From positions 105,337,001 to 105,401,000 of the forward strand of contig NC_060207.1 of assembly GCF_021130785.1 (NCBI RefSeq): a stretch of DNA of 64,000 nucleotides, given 5' to 3'. Numbering within the stretch: the first letter of the stretch is position 1; every line of letters begins with the position of its first letter. Of the stretch, positions 1-11,817 are shown one piece after another. This stretch comes from Homalodisca vitripennis (taxonomy: Eukaryota > Arthropoda > Insecta > Hemiptera > Cicadellidae). A program made the position numbers and the translations under genes. Under the pieces are notes generated by a model, which worked only from the letters and a program-made list of their open reading frames with translations, was not told the DNA's origin and did not search any database.

Positions 1-1740
1 TTACTATAATTTATTTACTTTACGAATTGAAATCCCTATTAATGGATATAAATGATCATAATAACCAAGAACTGTCAGCCCTCAGTCGACTTAATCTATA
101 GCGATCCGTCAGTCCTATCAGTCTTGTGCTACCTAATGTGTATGGCCCCTTTATTTCCCTTCAAAGTGAATGTTTTAAACACCCAGTACTATCTTCTTCC
201 TCTCGATTTAACTTCATTTTATTATACATATTATTCATTTAATTTCATAATATGTTATTGTTACATGTATTGTAGAGTATTGCTATCTTTTATATAGAGA
301 TTAATCAAATGTAGTGCATTTTCATGTTACATATCTGTTACCACCCATTTCATCATAGAAACCTTCTCCATCTTCATTTCTATTATGGGATGAAAAGTAC
401 GCTTCTCTTCCATTTATTTTACTTATATTATAATATTTACTTGATATCATTCCCCTTTTATCATATTAAATATTTCATGCGATATATCGTATTATATCGA
501 ATATTAAGTTTTACTTCCGTTCATTTCATTTCATGTTTTCACCTAAACAAAAAAAACGTACAGGATTTTATTAACATTAATTCTTTATTATAATATTGAC
601 ATACCATCTGCAAATTCAACCCATTGCAATATTCAGTAACACATGTCAATATACTTTTCAACTTTTACTTTTAAATTTGCATAAAAACGTGGTTTTATTC
701 TTTTTTATACGTAAATAAATAAAGTACATTACATGTTGCAACAAATTAAATCCTAGCAGAATAATTCTTTATATTCATCTAATTATTTAGTCTCGGAAAT
801 GGAGTAATACATATATATTATTAATACATGCACACGTGTTTCCTATTTTATAAATATTTTAAGTGCGAGAACCTTAACACCTTTTGCACGTGCGTTTCAG
901 TAACAATAAGAGCTTAAACACCGTGAAAGGTCATCGGGTATTTTAAAGGTTAGCTCACGCATGGTCAAGAAATAACACATCAATTTGTCACAAAATGAGC
1001 ACAGAACAAAACCACTTACTTCAGATATATCTTCGTTTCTGAAGTAACAGTATTTATCCATTGGAATAACATCATAAATTTTGTGATTTCTCCAGCAACT
1101 AAACTCGTACTCTTTATTTTAAATAGTCACAATTTTCTCTACATATATGGGATCCAAAATGTGAAATAACTATTTCTTTATCATATCAGTTATGTATGAT
1201 GAAACATGTTTAATAGAACTAATAAAATGATGTGTACAATAAAACAATTATCCAATAAACCAAGCTTAGAAAAAGTGTCAATACTTTCATTGGAAATGTC
1301 CAAGTTTACATGGTTTTCAATTCTCAACCAAAATCTAATAGTATAACTTTATTTCATAAACAATCATACAATTGTATAGCATGCACAAATACTTATATAA
1401 AATAAAACTATGTACTATACTACTACTACAATACTTTGAAATATGCAGATGCATATTATGAGACACTTGTGCTTTGTAACTTTGTAAAGAGATATTATTG
1501 GATGATAAAGAGGGTGAAACTGAAACTGAAACTTGAAATGAATACTTTACCTTCACTTTATAATCTCGACTTTATTAATTTATGTGGCTCTGATTTGTTT
1601 TTATTGTTTAGGTCACTTGAATTATGGTTAGTTTGTAATAAAATACTTAACAATCACTGTATCTAAATTCTACCAGTCCAAATTAACATTTTAGTAAGAA
1701 AACTGACTAACGTCTGTCTATAGTGTAGTAGCTATCTATC
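1..1740. other. AT-rich unassigned DNA
   Basis: No gene is supported here. Short open frames lack codon structure or any recognisable motif. The only structure noted is one copy of a dispersed repeat at about 259-329, annotated separately. Confidence 0.6.
259..329 (+). repeat. Dispersed repeat, copy a (pairs with 2966-3036)
   Basis: About 70 bp closely match 2966-3036 in the same orientation. The shared core runs from 'gtattgtag' through 'tatatagagatta' to 'cattttcat', with scattered substitutions. The two copies are 2.7 kb apart. Identity was judged by eye; the family is not known to me. Confidence 0.6.
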
Positions 1741-1880
1741 TATACAGGGTGATTCATAGAAGTTCTCCCCCCACTTCTACAGCACATTGTACTAGTAAAA
1801 ATAATGAAAAAAATGTTATATAAACATAGGTCCGAAAACGCTTCGTTAGTGAGTTACAGCTAGCGAAAGATTTTCGCCTG
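1741..1880 (+). mobile_element. Transposon-end-like sequence (TATACAGGGTGATTC)
   Basis: The stretch starts with 'tatacagggtgattcatag' followed by a C-run and 'acttctac'. A TATACAGGGTG-type opening is a familiar terminus of arthropod transposable elements. Similar motifs occur at 61753 (TACAAGGTGACTC) and, reversed, at about 42780-42795 (CACCCTGTATA). No partner end was found, so the element class and its right boundary are not resolved. Confidence 0.35.
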
Positions 1881-2330
1881 AATTTCCTGGTAAAGAGTTA
1901 AAATAAAATAACCATACTGAACTTTTTGGAAAGGTTAATTAAGTAAGAAATATCGTTGATTCTTTATGTATTTTTTACCTGATAAAGCTAATAAAATAGG
2001 TTTCAGAACTGTACCTGTAGTAGTTTTTGAGGGATTCAGGTTAAATGCAAAAGAATTGGGGCACGAAAACAATGTTTTTTTAAGTTTGATGTACAATAAC
2101 TTTGTTAAATTGGTAATAAAATACATAAAATCAACAAACATTAATTGTAGAGTTTTTTAATTCTGAGAAAATTGATATAATCAAAGTCTAAAATAAAACA
2201 GAAATAAGTACCAAAAAATCGATTTTAATTCAGTAGAATACATTACTAAGCTGTAAAGAAATACCGTACGGTATATATAATAGCTTTCGCTTCGAGTTGA
2301 TGAATCAGTCAGTTAGGATATTTTTATTCT
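1881..2330. other. Unassigned, possibly element interior
   Basis: No coding motif was seen. The region may be the interior of the element that starts at 1741, but nothing in it proves this. Confidence 0.4.
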
Positions 2331-2465
2331 ATTTCTGTATGGCTGTCTGCACGATGTTTCAAAAACGAATCAATATTTAAAAATTGCATGACATTTTTTT
2401 TCTATAACAAAATGCAACAATTGACTTTGATGATGGTACATTTTCAATTCATGGGATTTAGTTGA

Positions 2466-2800
2466 GCTTTTAGAACACATTTTTACATAGCATTATCGGT
2501 AACCACGATGGCAACGAGAAAACAGCAGAATGAATAAATTTGTAAACAAACTCAATAAACCTATAAGAGATTCAAACTTGTAAAATATTAACACGTGTAG
2601 ACTTACTAACAGAATGCAGACAACATCATATTTGGTGCGTTTATGTTTAGTATTTAGACACTGCTATATAACCCAACTTAATGAACAATATTGTATCGTT
2701 CGGCAAGATATCTTAAGACATATTTCATCTGTAGACTTTCAATATTGCATGAAACTTCATTTCTACATAGACAAGAATGAGTTTGATGAAGGTATATCAA
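2466..2800 (+). repeat. Dispersed repeat, member related to 18085-18380 and 63675-63885
   Basis: The segment contains 'gatggcaacgagaaaacagc' near 2508 and 'cttcatttctacatagac' near 2754. Weaker copies of the same ordered landmarks occur at 18085-18380 ('ataaattcgtatacaaa' and 'ctttcacttctacgaag'). The 'ggcaacga' landmark recurs at 63688-63700 and the 'cttcatttctacatagac' landmark near 34222. Ordered co-occurrence suggests an old repeat family rather than chance. It has no coding capacity that I can recognise. Confidence 0.45.
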
Positions 2801-2965
2801 TGTGATTTGGCTGTGCACTTGGTAGATGACACAATTTTTATTTTGTCTATTAGGAGGTGTAAACATTCCTTTTGTATATGATTTTCCGTCTATCTGCCTG
2901 CAAAACACATCCGAATTTAGATGAGTTATACGCTTGCAATTTATCATGCAACTTCAGCGAAGCCT

Positions 2966-3036
2966 GTTACGCAACACGTATTGTAGGATGTTGCTACCTT
3001 GTATATAGAGATTAGTTAAATGTCGTACATTTTCAT
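2966..3036 (+). repeat. Dispersed repeat, copy b (pairs with 259-329)
   Basis: Second copy of the ~70-bp repeat described at 259-329, in the same orientation. The flanks differ between the copies, which argues for dispersal rather than a large tandem duplication. Confidence 0.6.
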
Positions 3037-3039
3037 ACC

Positions 3040-4550
3040 ATCTCAACATCACAAATGAATGAACTCACAAGATACGGCCCAGATATCTACACACTATACA
3101 TACGTAAGAGTATTTACAGGTAGAGATAGAAGATGGTATCTAAACCTGAAAACTTTGATCTGCATATATGTAGGTATAACATGGTATGTCGCTCTGTAAC
3201 TGATCGGTACCTATCAATATCTGTTAACAGATACATACAAACAAACGCGTTTCTTTGTGGTTAAGAAATATTACTATGTAAAAAACGGATGACAAACAAG
3301 AACTTCATAGAAAAGACTGTTTGCAATAAAGTAAGGTTTATGACTCAGTGTTTAAAGGCATGGACGTGACTTATAGGGAGTCTCTTCTTTTCTAATAGTT
3401 CCTAATACATAATGTATTGGGTGTTATAAGTTCTGTAACTGAAGAGGCGGCAAGTCACTTAGGTTTTCATTGCTCTGTTTTCTATTGTTCTGATTCCGTA
3501 GATGAACAATAGATTTCATATTTACTTGAAAATTAGAATTGATAACGGGATAAATTAATGAATCATGATTTATTCTACGTATATTTGTTATGGACACAAA
3601 TTTAGTATTATGGTATGTGGTCCTGTTAATAGTGATAAGCCTCCTTATCGTTATCGTTCTTATTAAGTTCATTCACACTTCGAAAATGTCAAGTAACATG
3701 AATATCTAATAACAAAATATAAATATATAGTTCTTAAATAAATCAATAAGAGACTAGCATTAATGGCAAGGCCTTAGTTAACACTGGAGGATTATGCAAT
3801 ACTATGGTGACTTTTTGAGAAATGAACGCCATTTTAATGTCCTTTACAAAAGATCACTCTACAACAAATATATATCTCAGTGTTGCTGCAGAATATAAAC
3901 TTATGACTAAGATAAACAAAACTGCGTAAAACTCCATTTTAACTTTGACTTGCCATTGCATTAGTGAAAAAAGAGAGCGATCTCTAGTTTTACCTCCTTG
4001 TATACGTTTGTAAGACTGTATGGGGGCTCCACATGTTGGGATTTTAGATTTACTACAATTGTTTTAACATATCAGTATCTAAATATATTATACGTTGTCT
4101 TTGAGGTCATGTTTTATCGCCACAGTGGCATCCTGTGTCATATGAATGTTTTATTATAAAACTAAAAAAAACGAATCCCATACCTGTAGTACGTGTCGAA
4201 ATGCACCGATGAATTCTAACCAACACGTGCGTATCGACGCAAAAGAGCATACTTCTTCATAAAATACAAAACCTACTCATACAACTCCATACTTTGTGAG
4301 AATCTCTCAATGGCCACTCAGTTTTTGATTGTAAACTTTCAACCTTTCAAGCCATTTATTCCAATATTTCTGTCATGTAAGACCACTTAGTGGAAAATCC
4401 TACACAAAACGGTATAATTTATTTTTTACGTGGTTCTTTGTATCAAAACGTATTCTATATATTAAATCGATAAACATATTGTAAATTAGAAAGGTAGAAA
4501 TATTTTGGACCCATAGAAGAAAAAATTAATCTTAATGGGTAGGGAGAGTA
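3040..4550. other. AT-rich unassigned DNA
   Basis: I see no gene, RNA motif or clear repeat in this stretch. Confidence 0.55.
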
Positions 4551-4552
4551 TA

Positions 4553-4830
4553 GGAGGATGTGCCTGGAGTGTATTGCAAAGGGGCAAGGAGTGGAGGATA
4601 TGACTAAGGAGTATTGTGAAGGGGTAAGAAAAGGAAATGTGACTGGAGTTGTGTTGCGAAGAGACAAGCAGAGAAGGATGTGACAGGTGTATTGTGAAGT
4701 GAAAGGTAGGGGAGGATGTGACTGAGCTGTGTTCTGAAGGTGCAAGGAGAGGAGGGCGTGACTGTGTTGTATTGTGAAGGATCAGGGAAAGGAGGTTGTG
4801 ACTTTGGATTATTGCAAAGAAGCAAGGAGA
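4553..4830. repeat. Minisatellite, about 7 x 40 bp, purine-rich plus strand
   Basis: Seven degenerate units begin at 4553, 4593, 4633, 4673, 4711, 4751 and 4791. Each reads roughly GGAGGATGTGACTGGAGT, then a TATTGTGAAGG-type block, then CAAGGAGA. Unit length is 40 bp except one of 38 bp. Because 40 is not a multiple of three, successive units shift frame. The Ser/Thr/Pro-rich open frames on the minus strand are therefore by-products of the composition (few plus-strand T-A combinations that make stops), not a conserved repeat protein. Confidence 0.8.
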
Positions 4831-5005
4831 ATATGTTACAAGTAGAGAGAGATTTGCATATTGGGTGAACTACAGCAGCCAGTCCATCATCTGCTCCAGT
4901 AGTAGCAGTTAAGACAGGTGATGATACTCGTAAACTAATTAAACTATTGAACTGAGCATCGACAAAGCTTTGTGGTATTAGTTTAATTGCTGTTTGTGAT
5001 TGCAT
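4831..5005 (-). other. Short non-repetitive open frame, possible exon or gene fragment
   Basis: On the minus strand, just outside the minisatellite, about 55 codons read openly from Met at 5005 with a balanced, protein-like composition (for example VSSPVLTATTGADDGLAAVV). The frame then runs into the minisatellite, where it becomes low complexity. I do not recognise a domain. A minus-strand 'CCACAG' acceptor-like site lies upstream, near 5046-5051, but the frame has a stop before it. This could be a degraded exon or gene fragment, or simply chance. Confidence 0.2.
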
Positions 5006-8000
5006 CGTACGAACATGGAAAACAAATGTTCAGAACCTACAGCCTGTGGCCAATGAAAAAAGACTGAAGAATGCCGAGAAAATTATGTCTTTTATTTATT
5101 TATTAATACAATTTCTTATAACTTATAATTTAATTCGCTAGATATAACATAAGATTAATTTAATTTTCTTTTCTAAATATGATAAGTCTGTTTGTATAAT
5201 AATGTGCCATACAAACAGACATTAGATAATGGTATGCGCTTCTCATTAAAACATATTTGTTTATTAAGGTATATGCTATTAAATCATAAAGTGAAAACTC
5301 CTAACAATAAAGCCATTCTTCTCTAAATTTGGAATTGTTTGCTTGATTTAAGAGAAATTTCAACTGTAATATTATTTTACTGAGGATTGGAATCATCCGT
5401 TTCTCTTAACGATGCGATAAAACGTAATGGAAGTCTTTACCAAACGGACTGTAACGAACTGACTTAGAGATCGCTCCATATTATCTCGAAGATTGGAGAC
5501 CTAACCTGGTGTTGCAAAATCGCTTAGCAGGTAGACATAGCAACACGATCTTATTGAACCTGGACTGTGCATGTTAGGTATAAGGTAGGATGTATACATT
5601 TAGTTTATAATCTACTTCTGTCCTAGATCTCCTTTATCAGGTAAATGAAATGTCCACATAGATTTGTCACTGTTAAGGGAGTTCTTTTTCTACACTAATT
5701 TCATATCAAATTATCATACTAGACATTTTTAAGAGAAAATGCACTTTAAGAACTCCCTAGTAATCGAATCTGTAGCAACTCGGATTAAGAATCTCACCTT
5801 TGTCCCTACACTATATCATAATGTATTGTAAGATATTAAACTACTACCAATTTGTGAATTTTTTAATTCGTTGGCTAAATTCCTAAGTACACAATTACAG
5901 GTTTCTGGACACTAATGAATAAACTGTGATTAATAAGACAATCACGCAAATCTCACGAATATTTGTAGGTATTTCTTACTTACGGCTTCCTAAAGTACTT
6001 CAATATCTACAAAAATGTAAATTACGTTTTGTTTTGTTCACTTTTAAACTGAAACTTAACATTTGATATATTAGAAATAAACAAATTGTTTAGTCAGTTT
6101 ATCAAAAATATGTTAATAAAAAATTCAGTAGATATGATGATACTCAAAATGTTTCATTTCAAATAAGATTTCTTTCTTATTTCAGATAACATAGCCAACG
6201 GATTAAATTCTTTTTTATGAAAGAGTTAGAGATCAGTGTAACTTGAAAATAAAATGGCTTTGTGTCCAGTAACTTCTATAAAAATGAAACTAAACTGCCA
6301 GTATATGTTTAATATTATCAATAACATAACACCAATACATAGTTATACATATTACATCATATTGCTGTCATAAGTTTGCAGGAGACAGAATTGTACGTAA
6401 CAGCTCAACATAAAATTTAGGCTTAAGGCTTAGGATACTTGCTTTTTTATTTTATCTAAATAGTACTAGAATGACTTTTATTGCGTTAATTTCCAACTCA
6501 ATAACGCCTGCATAGTTTTGTTCGTTCGTATTTCAATCAATAAGAGCTGCTTTGGTCAGACAAAGATAACCGCAAGACCCCGCCCAACATTATTGGCACC
6601 GTAAATCAAGTTAAATATAAAACTCCTTTATTCGGTTACTTTTCAACCTCTAATTTTTATAAACGTCCTTTTGTTGTTTTCAGAATTGGAATATCTATTT
6701 CTGTTAATATTAGTTTAAACTTCAATAATGACGCTAAACTAAATTATAAAATTTAAACAAATCTGAATTCTTGGTTTAAATTTTCTCAGTGATGGATTTT
6801 ATTTTTAATCGAGATTGAGATTATTATTAGAGTAAAGGCAGAATGGAAAACAATTTACATAATGATGGTGAAATATAAATACAAATAAAATCAATTGGAA
6901 AGAGTGAACCAAGCTTACATAATTACTATTATTTTCAGTCCCAACCTTTTAATGTAACAAATGAAATATATTCACAACATCTCTTCCGTGATATATAGAT
7001 CAAGAAGCAGCTTGATATCTCAGCTCAAAGCATTACCGAGTTGTTATGAAAGGTTTAATTTACAAGTGAATCAGAGCCTAAAAACCTGAGATTTACAAAT
7101 ATTTTCGTAAACATTTAACTTTTGAATTTAAACTTATAAAATTTGTTAGTAATTATCGTTAATATTATTATGTTATATATTATATGTTATTATTTTATAT
7201 TACTACTCGTATATTATTATGGAATTGTTTAAACATTTTATTTTATTAGATGATGTATTCAGAGTTAACCTAAAATACAATTCTCAGGTTTAAATAAGTG
7301 GGAGGAGGATGTTGTATGTTCTGAATCCTACCCCTACACCGAATGTGAGCCACGAGACAACCCTGGCTTATTCACCTTCAAATAGAACGCCCTGGCCATC
7401 TCTCTATATACTGTAACTGTAATCGTGCGCACTAATGTTGTAGGAGTCATTTGCTAATCCAGACTTCGTTATAACGATTACAGTTTTAATTGAAATTATG
7501 TTTTTTTCAAATATTACATAGTTTAGTGTTCCTTAGTATTAAAAAAGGCTTGAAGTAAAATACTGTTTATTTGGCAACCGCACAGAAAATTAAATTTCAA
7601 AAGTTAACCAAACAAACCATAGCACTAGTCTTTCGAACAGTAGCCATTAGTAAAGAATAATCTTGCAACCTATCCTGTAGGTAATAAGAAATGAGTCATC
7701 ACAATGTGTCTAATATGTCCCAAGAAGTTTGTGTAGTTGGTTAACTTAATTATGGAACCTGATTGGAGTGGAAACGTTCAAGCTGTTGCCAAGCTGTTAA
7801 TCCTAACACTTTGTCATAACTATACGGTTAGATAGCTCTCGTGCAATTCAATCGAATATGCTTGTTCTATCACCAAAATATTTTTCATGTATTATATATA
7901 AAGGTACATTATCTAAACAAAACCAAAACTTCGTTCTAAAAAAATCAATATAGGTCAGCACACATAGGCCAAACAAAAGAAAGTTTGGACTATAAAGTTC

Positions 8001-8160
8001 TTTCTACCACTTAACCTCATAAAAATTAAACTAACATACATATATACAATGATAACTGAAAACAAATATATTTATTTACATTATATATTAAATGAATCTT
8101 AGCTTAAAAAACAAACATCTATAATTAATGTAACTTTATACATATTTACAATACTATAGC
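5006..8160. other. AT-rich unassigned DNA
   Basis: No coding region or RNA gene is supported. One small foldback is visible at 5673-5759: 'ttaagggagttct' against 'tttaagaactccct', about 12 bp arms with a ~60-nt loop. The stretch just before 8225 is probably the 3' untranslated tail of the minus-strand LINE, whose exact end I cannot place. Confidence 0.5.
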
Positions 8161-8224
8161 AAGACACGCGCATTTATTCAACTTACAACATTTAATTGCC
8201 CTAAGTACCACATTCCAAAAACCG

Positions 8225-8917
8225 CTATACCCCCTGAGAACCCAGCATCAAGGTCCTGACCTCCGCCCCAAAGCGAGCTCGCTTATCGATGGCTCTGATG
8301 TTTACAGGTAAGGCATTCCACACTCGACAGGCAGAAACCGTAAACGACTTACTAAAGGTAGTTGTTCGATGAATTGGGATAGATAATAAGGATGTACCCC
8401 TCCTTGTACTTCGTTCACTTATTTCAGACATAAAATGAAAGTTGTTAGAAAGATAACTGGGACAATTTGTATTTAAAAGAGCGTGCAACAGAATGAGTGA
8501 GTGATAGTCTCGAAGATCTTTTAATTTTAAGATAGATAATTGTTTGAAGTAGGACGTTACGTGATCATCACGTCTGAGATTGAAAATGAACCTAATGCTA
8601 AAGTTCTGAGCACGCTGGAGTTTGTTTGAAAGCTCCACAGTTATGTCATTAATGACTATGTTACAGTAGTTGAAGTGAGGCAGTACAAGAGTCTTTATCA
8701 ATATTAATTTAACTTGCTGTGGCAGATATGAAGCCAGTCGTTTGAGGCTGTGAGCACCGGCAAAGACCCTATTACATATTAAGGAAGCCTGTTCAGTCCA
8801 TCTTAATTGTTTGTCAATAATAAGTCCAAGATTTTTTACTTTCTCAGATTATTCTAGCTAGCTCCTCATCAATTAGTTTTAATTTGGGAGCCGTAGTATT
8901 TGGGAATGTGCGGTTAC
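8225..8917 (-). pseudogene. LINE ORF2, C-terminal region
   Basis: The reading is long and nearly continuous on the minus strand. It starts around 8917 with APKLKLIDEELAR, continues through VKNLGLIIDKQLRW near 8830 and TLVLPHFNYCN near 8680, and ends with SACRVWNALPVNIRAI near 8290-8340. The 'LG..ID..L.W' block and the 'VLP.F.YC' block are the standard landmarks of the thumb and post-RT region of Jockey/CR1-type ORF2 proteins, and the 'WN.LP..IR' block is the typical C-terminal signature. The stop is at about 8225. A small frame change occurs near 8848. The segment is separated from the upstream RT by the nested insertion at 8917-9029. Confidence 0.85.
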
Positions 8918-9029
8918 GAATGCATGTAACAATAGATATATAAACTGCATGTACTGTTAATTGTTTGCATGTATTCTACTTTGTTATTCTCTGAATAAAG
9001 ATCTTTTGATCTTGAACTTGAACTTGAAA
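8917..9029 (+). mobile_element. Nested 3' end of a different LINE, with (TTGAAC)n tail
   Basis: This short plus-strand segment interrupts the minus-strand ORF2 between its 'KLNIDKTQ' block (about 9095) and its 'APKLKLIDEE' block (about 8890). It carries an AATAAA signal at 8994-8999 and ends in repeats of TTGAAC up to about 9028. A poly(A) signal followed by a short simple-repeat tail is typical of CR1/Jockey-like LINE 3' ends. It is a 5'-truncated insertion in the opposite orientation to its host. The 5' boundary is approximate. Confidence 0.65.
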
Positions 9030-9045
9030 GTCAATTTTACGAGCA

Positions 9046-10055
9046 AGCTTTGAATGACCTACCATAAATACACTGAGTTTTGTCTATGTTTAATTTTAGT
9101 CCGTTTCCAAGTCCAGTGAAGTCCCTTACGAAAAAAAAACTTATGAATAAGCCAATACGAAAAAATAACCCAATTATTAAAATTATTAATTAAACGGAAT
9201 TAAACCGCTTAAGAAATTAGTTAGCAGCTATCTCTTTATCTTAACCTCTTTTAACAGCATCAATATCGGAATTCATGAGAGTCACACAAGTTTGCATTTG
9301 TCTTATAGAAAAGTGGCGGTGTATTTGTAAGTCATCTGCATATAAGTTAAAATTGGAATGAGTAATTTGAGTAGTAATGTCATCGATGTACAGTGAAAAT
9401 AGAAGTGCCCCCAGGACTGAACCATGTGGAACTCCACGAGTGACTCGTCTCCATCTCGACTGCTTCTCACCCGACCTGACACACTGGCGCCGTCACGAAA
9501 GATAAGACTCAATCCACTTGGCACTAGCATCAGAAAAACCATCCTTCCTAAGTTTGATGAGGGGAAGGGGATAATAAACACAGTCAAAAGCCTTTGAAAA
9601 GTCGACAAGGGTTAATATGATTACCTGACTCTTATCAATTCCAAGGGGTATATCATCAAATATTTTTATAAGTGCAGTAGTAGTGCTATAGTTGGAGCGA
9701 AAACCAGATTGAATTTTTTTTTATGTTATTACTTTCAAGATATATTGAAAATGGCTGATGAACAATCCGCTCCAAACACTTGGATAAAGCAGGGAGTATA
9801 CCTATTAGCTATATTAGAGTATACTGAATTGTGAAGGCTTTTGTGGAGAGGAACACTTCTGAAGTGGGCGAACTAAAGCAGACTTCCATGTCAATGGGAA
9901 CATTAAAGTAGCCAGAGATTTATTGAAAATAGCAGTGATAGTTGGAATAGTGACTGGAAGAGTATCTTTTATAACCCTCATAGGAATGCCATCGGCCCAG
10001 ACTGGACACATCTGTCTCTGTTACTAGAGTGAAAGAGAACTGAAACTCAGGTTTA
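9046..10055 (-). pseudogene. LINE ORF2, reverse transcriptase domain
   Basis: Minus-strand reading in several frames gives ordered RT motifs. 'GIPMRVIKDTLPVTIP' and 'FPLTWKSALVRPLQK' lie in about 9870-9990 (fingers, blocks 1-2). 'VDFSKAFD' at 9583-9606 is motif A with its catalytic Asp. 'GVPHGSVLGALLFSLYIDDI' is motif B, about 9375-9435. The catalytic YADD box is at 9331-9342. 'GNGLKLNIDKTQ' at about 9085-9120 is the thumb entry. The domain would copy the element RNA into DNA at a nicked target site. At least three frame changes and stops (including a disrupted stretch near 9715) make it inactive. Confidence 0.88.
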
Positions 10056-10823
10056 TCAAATGTAGCACCTTCGAGCTCGGAATACATACTCCTGAGCTCC
10101 AAACTGATCAACAGGAATGTCAACAAAGAAGTTGTTGATATCATCGAGATTAAGGGAAACTGGGGAGTAAGTGTTAGACTTGCCGACACCAAGATCTTTT
10201 CGTTCCGACCACAAAATTCTGCTAGATTGTTTTTTAGACAGGGAAGAGTAGTAAAACCTGATCTTGGCATTTCTAATTTGTTGTTGCACATTGTTCCTTA
10301 ATTTTTTATATGCAGCCCAGTCATCACGTAACTTGGACCGCTTAGCCTTAAGGAGAGCTCTATCTCTTTGCTTCTGGAGATATCGAATAAATTCTGAGAT
10401 ACATGGAGCAGGCCGTTTGGTTACTCTTTTTGAAACAAATGGAGCATATTTATCAAAAAGACCATTCATTAATGAATTAAATTTTGATACCATGATGTTC
10501 ACATTATCAGCCGATGTGACCTCATGCCATGGAGTTAGAGAAGCATCAATAGTTAGGGAATAAAGATTGATATTTTTGTAGTTTCTATAAAACATAATTT
10601 TTGGTTCGATCTTGGGAGTTCTTAGTTTATAAGCAAGAAAAATAAGGTCGTGTTTGGAAAGGTCAGGAGCAGGATGTTGCCCGTGGTGCGCGATCAGGGT
10701 TTGGTCACAGACAGCAATGATATCAAGCCAGGTGTCAGCAGTCTCAGTGTGGTGAGTGGCTTGCAGAGAAAGTATGGTCATGTTACAAGAGTAAAACATA
10801 TTAGTTAAAAAAGGTTTGGTCAT
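10056..10823 (-). pseudogene. LINE ORF2, endonuclease C-terminal part and EN-RT linker
   Basis: A single open stretch of about 255 codons. It begins with the end of the endonuclease: 'TWLDIIAVCDQ', then 'SKHDLIFLAYKL' at about 10624-10659, the position of the catalytic S-D-H motif (here S-K-H-D). It continues through the basic linker common to CR1/Jockey ORF2 proteins (KRVTKRPAPCISEFIRYLQ, then a Lys/Arg-rich helical region). The frame that carries the element into RT ('ATFDKPEFQFSFTLV', about 10010-10065) is offset, so the tail of this stretch is out of frame. This is the longest intact piece of the element. Confidence 0.8.
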
Positions 10824-11290
10824 AAGTTACTAGTCCGAGTAAATCAGTATCAAAATCTCCTATCACAATAACATAACTGTAATGAGTCAAAGAAACCAGA
10901 AGATCACGTTCGAACTCAGCTATGTAGCCCAGGTGAGGAGCTCTGTAACAAACAACAATTAAAATGTATGTTCCATTAACACAGACGTCCAGAAACATGT
11001 ATTCTGGCCGTCCATCTCTGGATTTATCGGATGATAGGAGGACAGAGACTAGGAAGTGTGATCTGACGTACACAGCTACCCCCCCCCCCAACATTTGTGC
11101 AGGCGATCATTTCTATACAGGTTAAAACCTGGAAGTTCGATACTTCTGTCACTTAAGTGAGGTTTCAGCCAGGTTTCTGAAATTAGAATAATGTCAACAG
11201 TTCATGGTTGAAAAAAGGAACGAAATTCATCAATGTGTCCATAAAGAGATTGAGCATTTACATGAGCTGCCTTTAAGAAGTTTGAGAAAG
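10824..11290 (-). pseudogene. LINE ORF2, APE-type endonuclease N-terminal half
   Basis: On the minus strand: 'HVNAQSLYGHIDEFRSFF' (Asn of the first metal-binding motif, about 11248-11259), 'DIILISETWLKPHLSD' (catalytic Glu, about 11178), 'GFNLYRNDR', a GGGVAVYVRS block at about 11070-11095, 'YILIVVCYRAP' and 'IGDFDTDLLG' at about 10840-10865. This is the ordered motif set of an apurinic-like endonuclease that nicks the insertion target. Defects seen are an in-frame TGA at 11202-11204, a frameshift at the 10-nt C-run (G-run on the coding strand) at about 11081-11091, and another frame change near 10820. Confidence 0.85.
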
Positions 11291-11786
11291 GAGTAAGACA
11301 TTGCCAGAGAAGAACTGGGAGGGCTGATGGAAGCTCGCGCTGGCTCGGGGCAGCACCGTCAGACGCCAGCACCACAACACGCCGCGAGGCCCCGCGGGCA
11401 GCGACCGACAGACCGTGGCTGCGTCACTGCAGGCAACCCTTTCATGCAAAACACACACACACACACGTTTCCAACTTAACAGTGTGGTTTTATGGTACAA
11501 AACTTAAAACTAACATTATTCGAAAAAGGGGGTATACTAGACCACATGAGTAACATACAGTAACACAAAATAGATCCATCAGCTCAAATAAATTCAATCT
11601 AATCAACTAAAATAAACAAAACCATACCAATAATGCTAACATAGTGTCCAATAAATACACCACAGTCGACTTCCACTTACTTTAAAAGAAAAAAAATTAC
11701 AATATAAACAAATAAATAAATAATAAAAATTAGATACAAGTAATACTATTTACAATTTACCACAGACTTCTGTATATATATATATA
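11291..11786 (-). other. Inter-ORF region, GC-rich patch then AT-rich DNA
   Basis: A GC-rich patch at about 11330-11430, unusual for the window, lies directly upstream of the ORF2 endonuclease on the minus strand and may belong to the ORF2 5' end or its leader. A short (AC)n run is at 11449-11465. From 11470 to 11786 the sequence is AT-rich with no coding signal and may be foreign to the LINE. Confidence 0.5.
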
Positions 11787-11817
11787 ATTTCAATAAACAT
11801 TGAATCACAAAAAGTAC

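Noticed and set aside
11273..11500. 75-codon Met-initiated frame just upstream of the LINE endonuclease
   Set aside because: The element reading in this interval (HVNAQSLYGHIDEF) is in another frame, and this frame holds no motif; its Cys/Val run comes from an (AC)n stretch.
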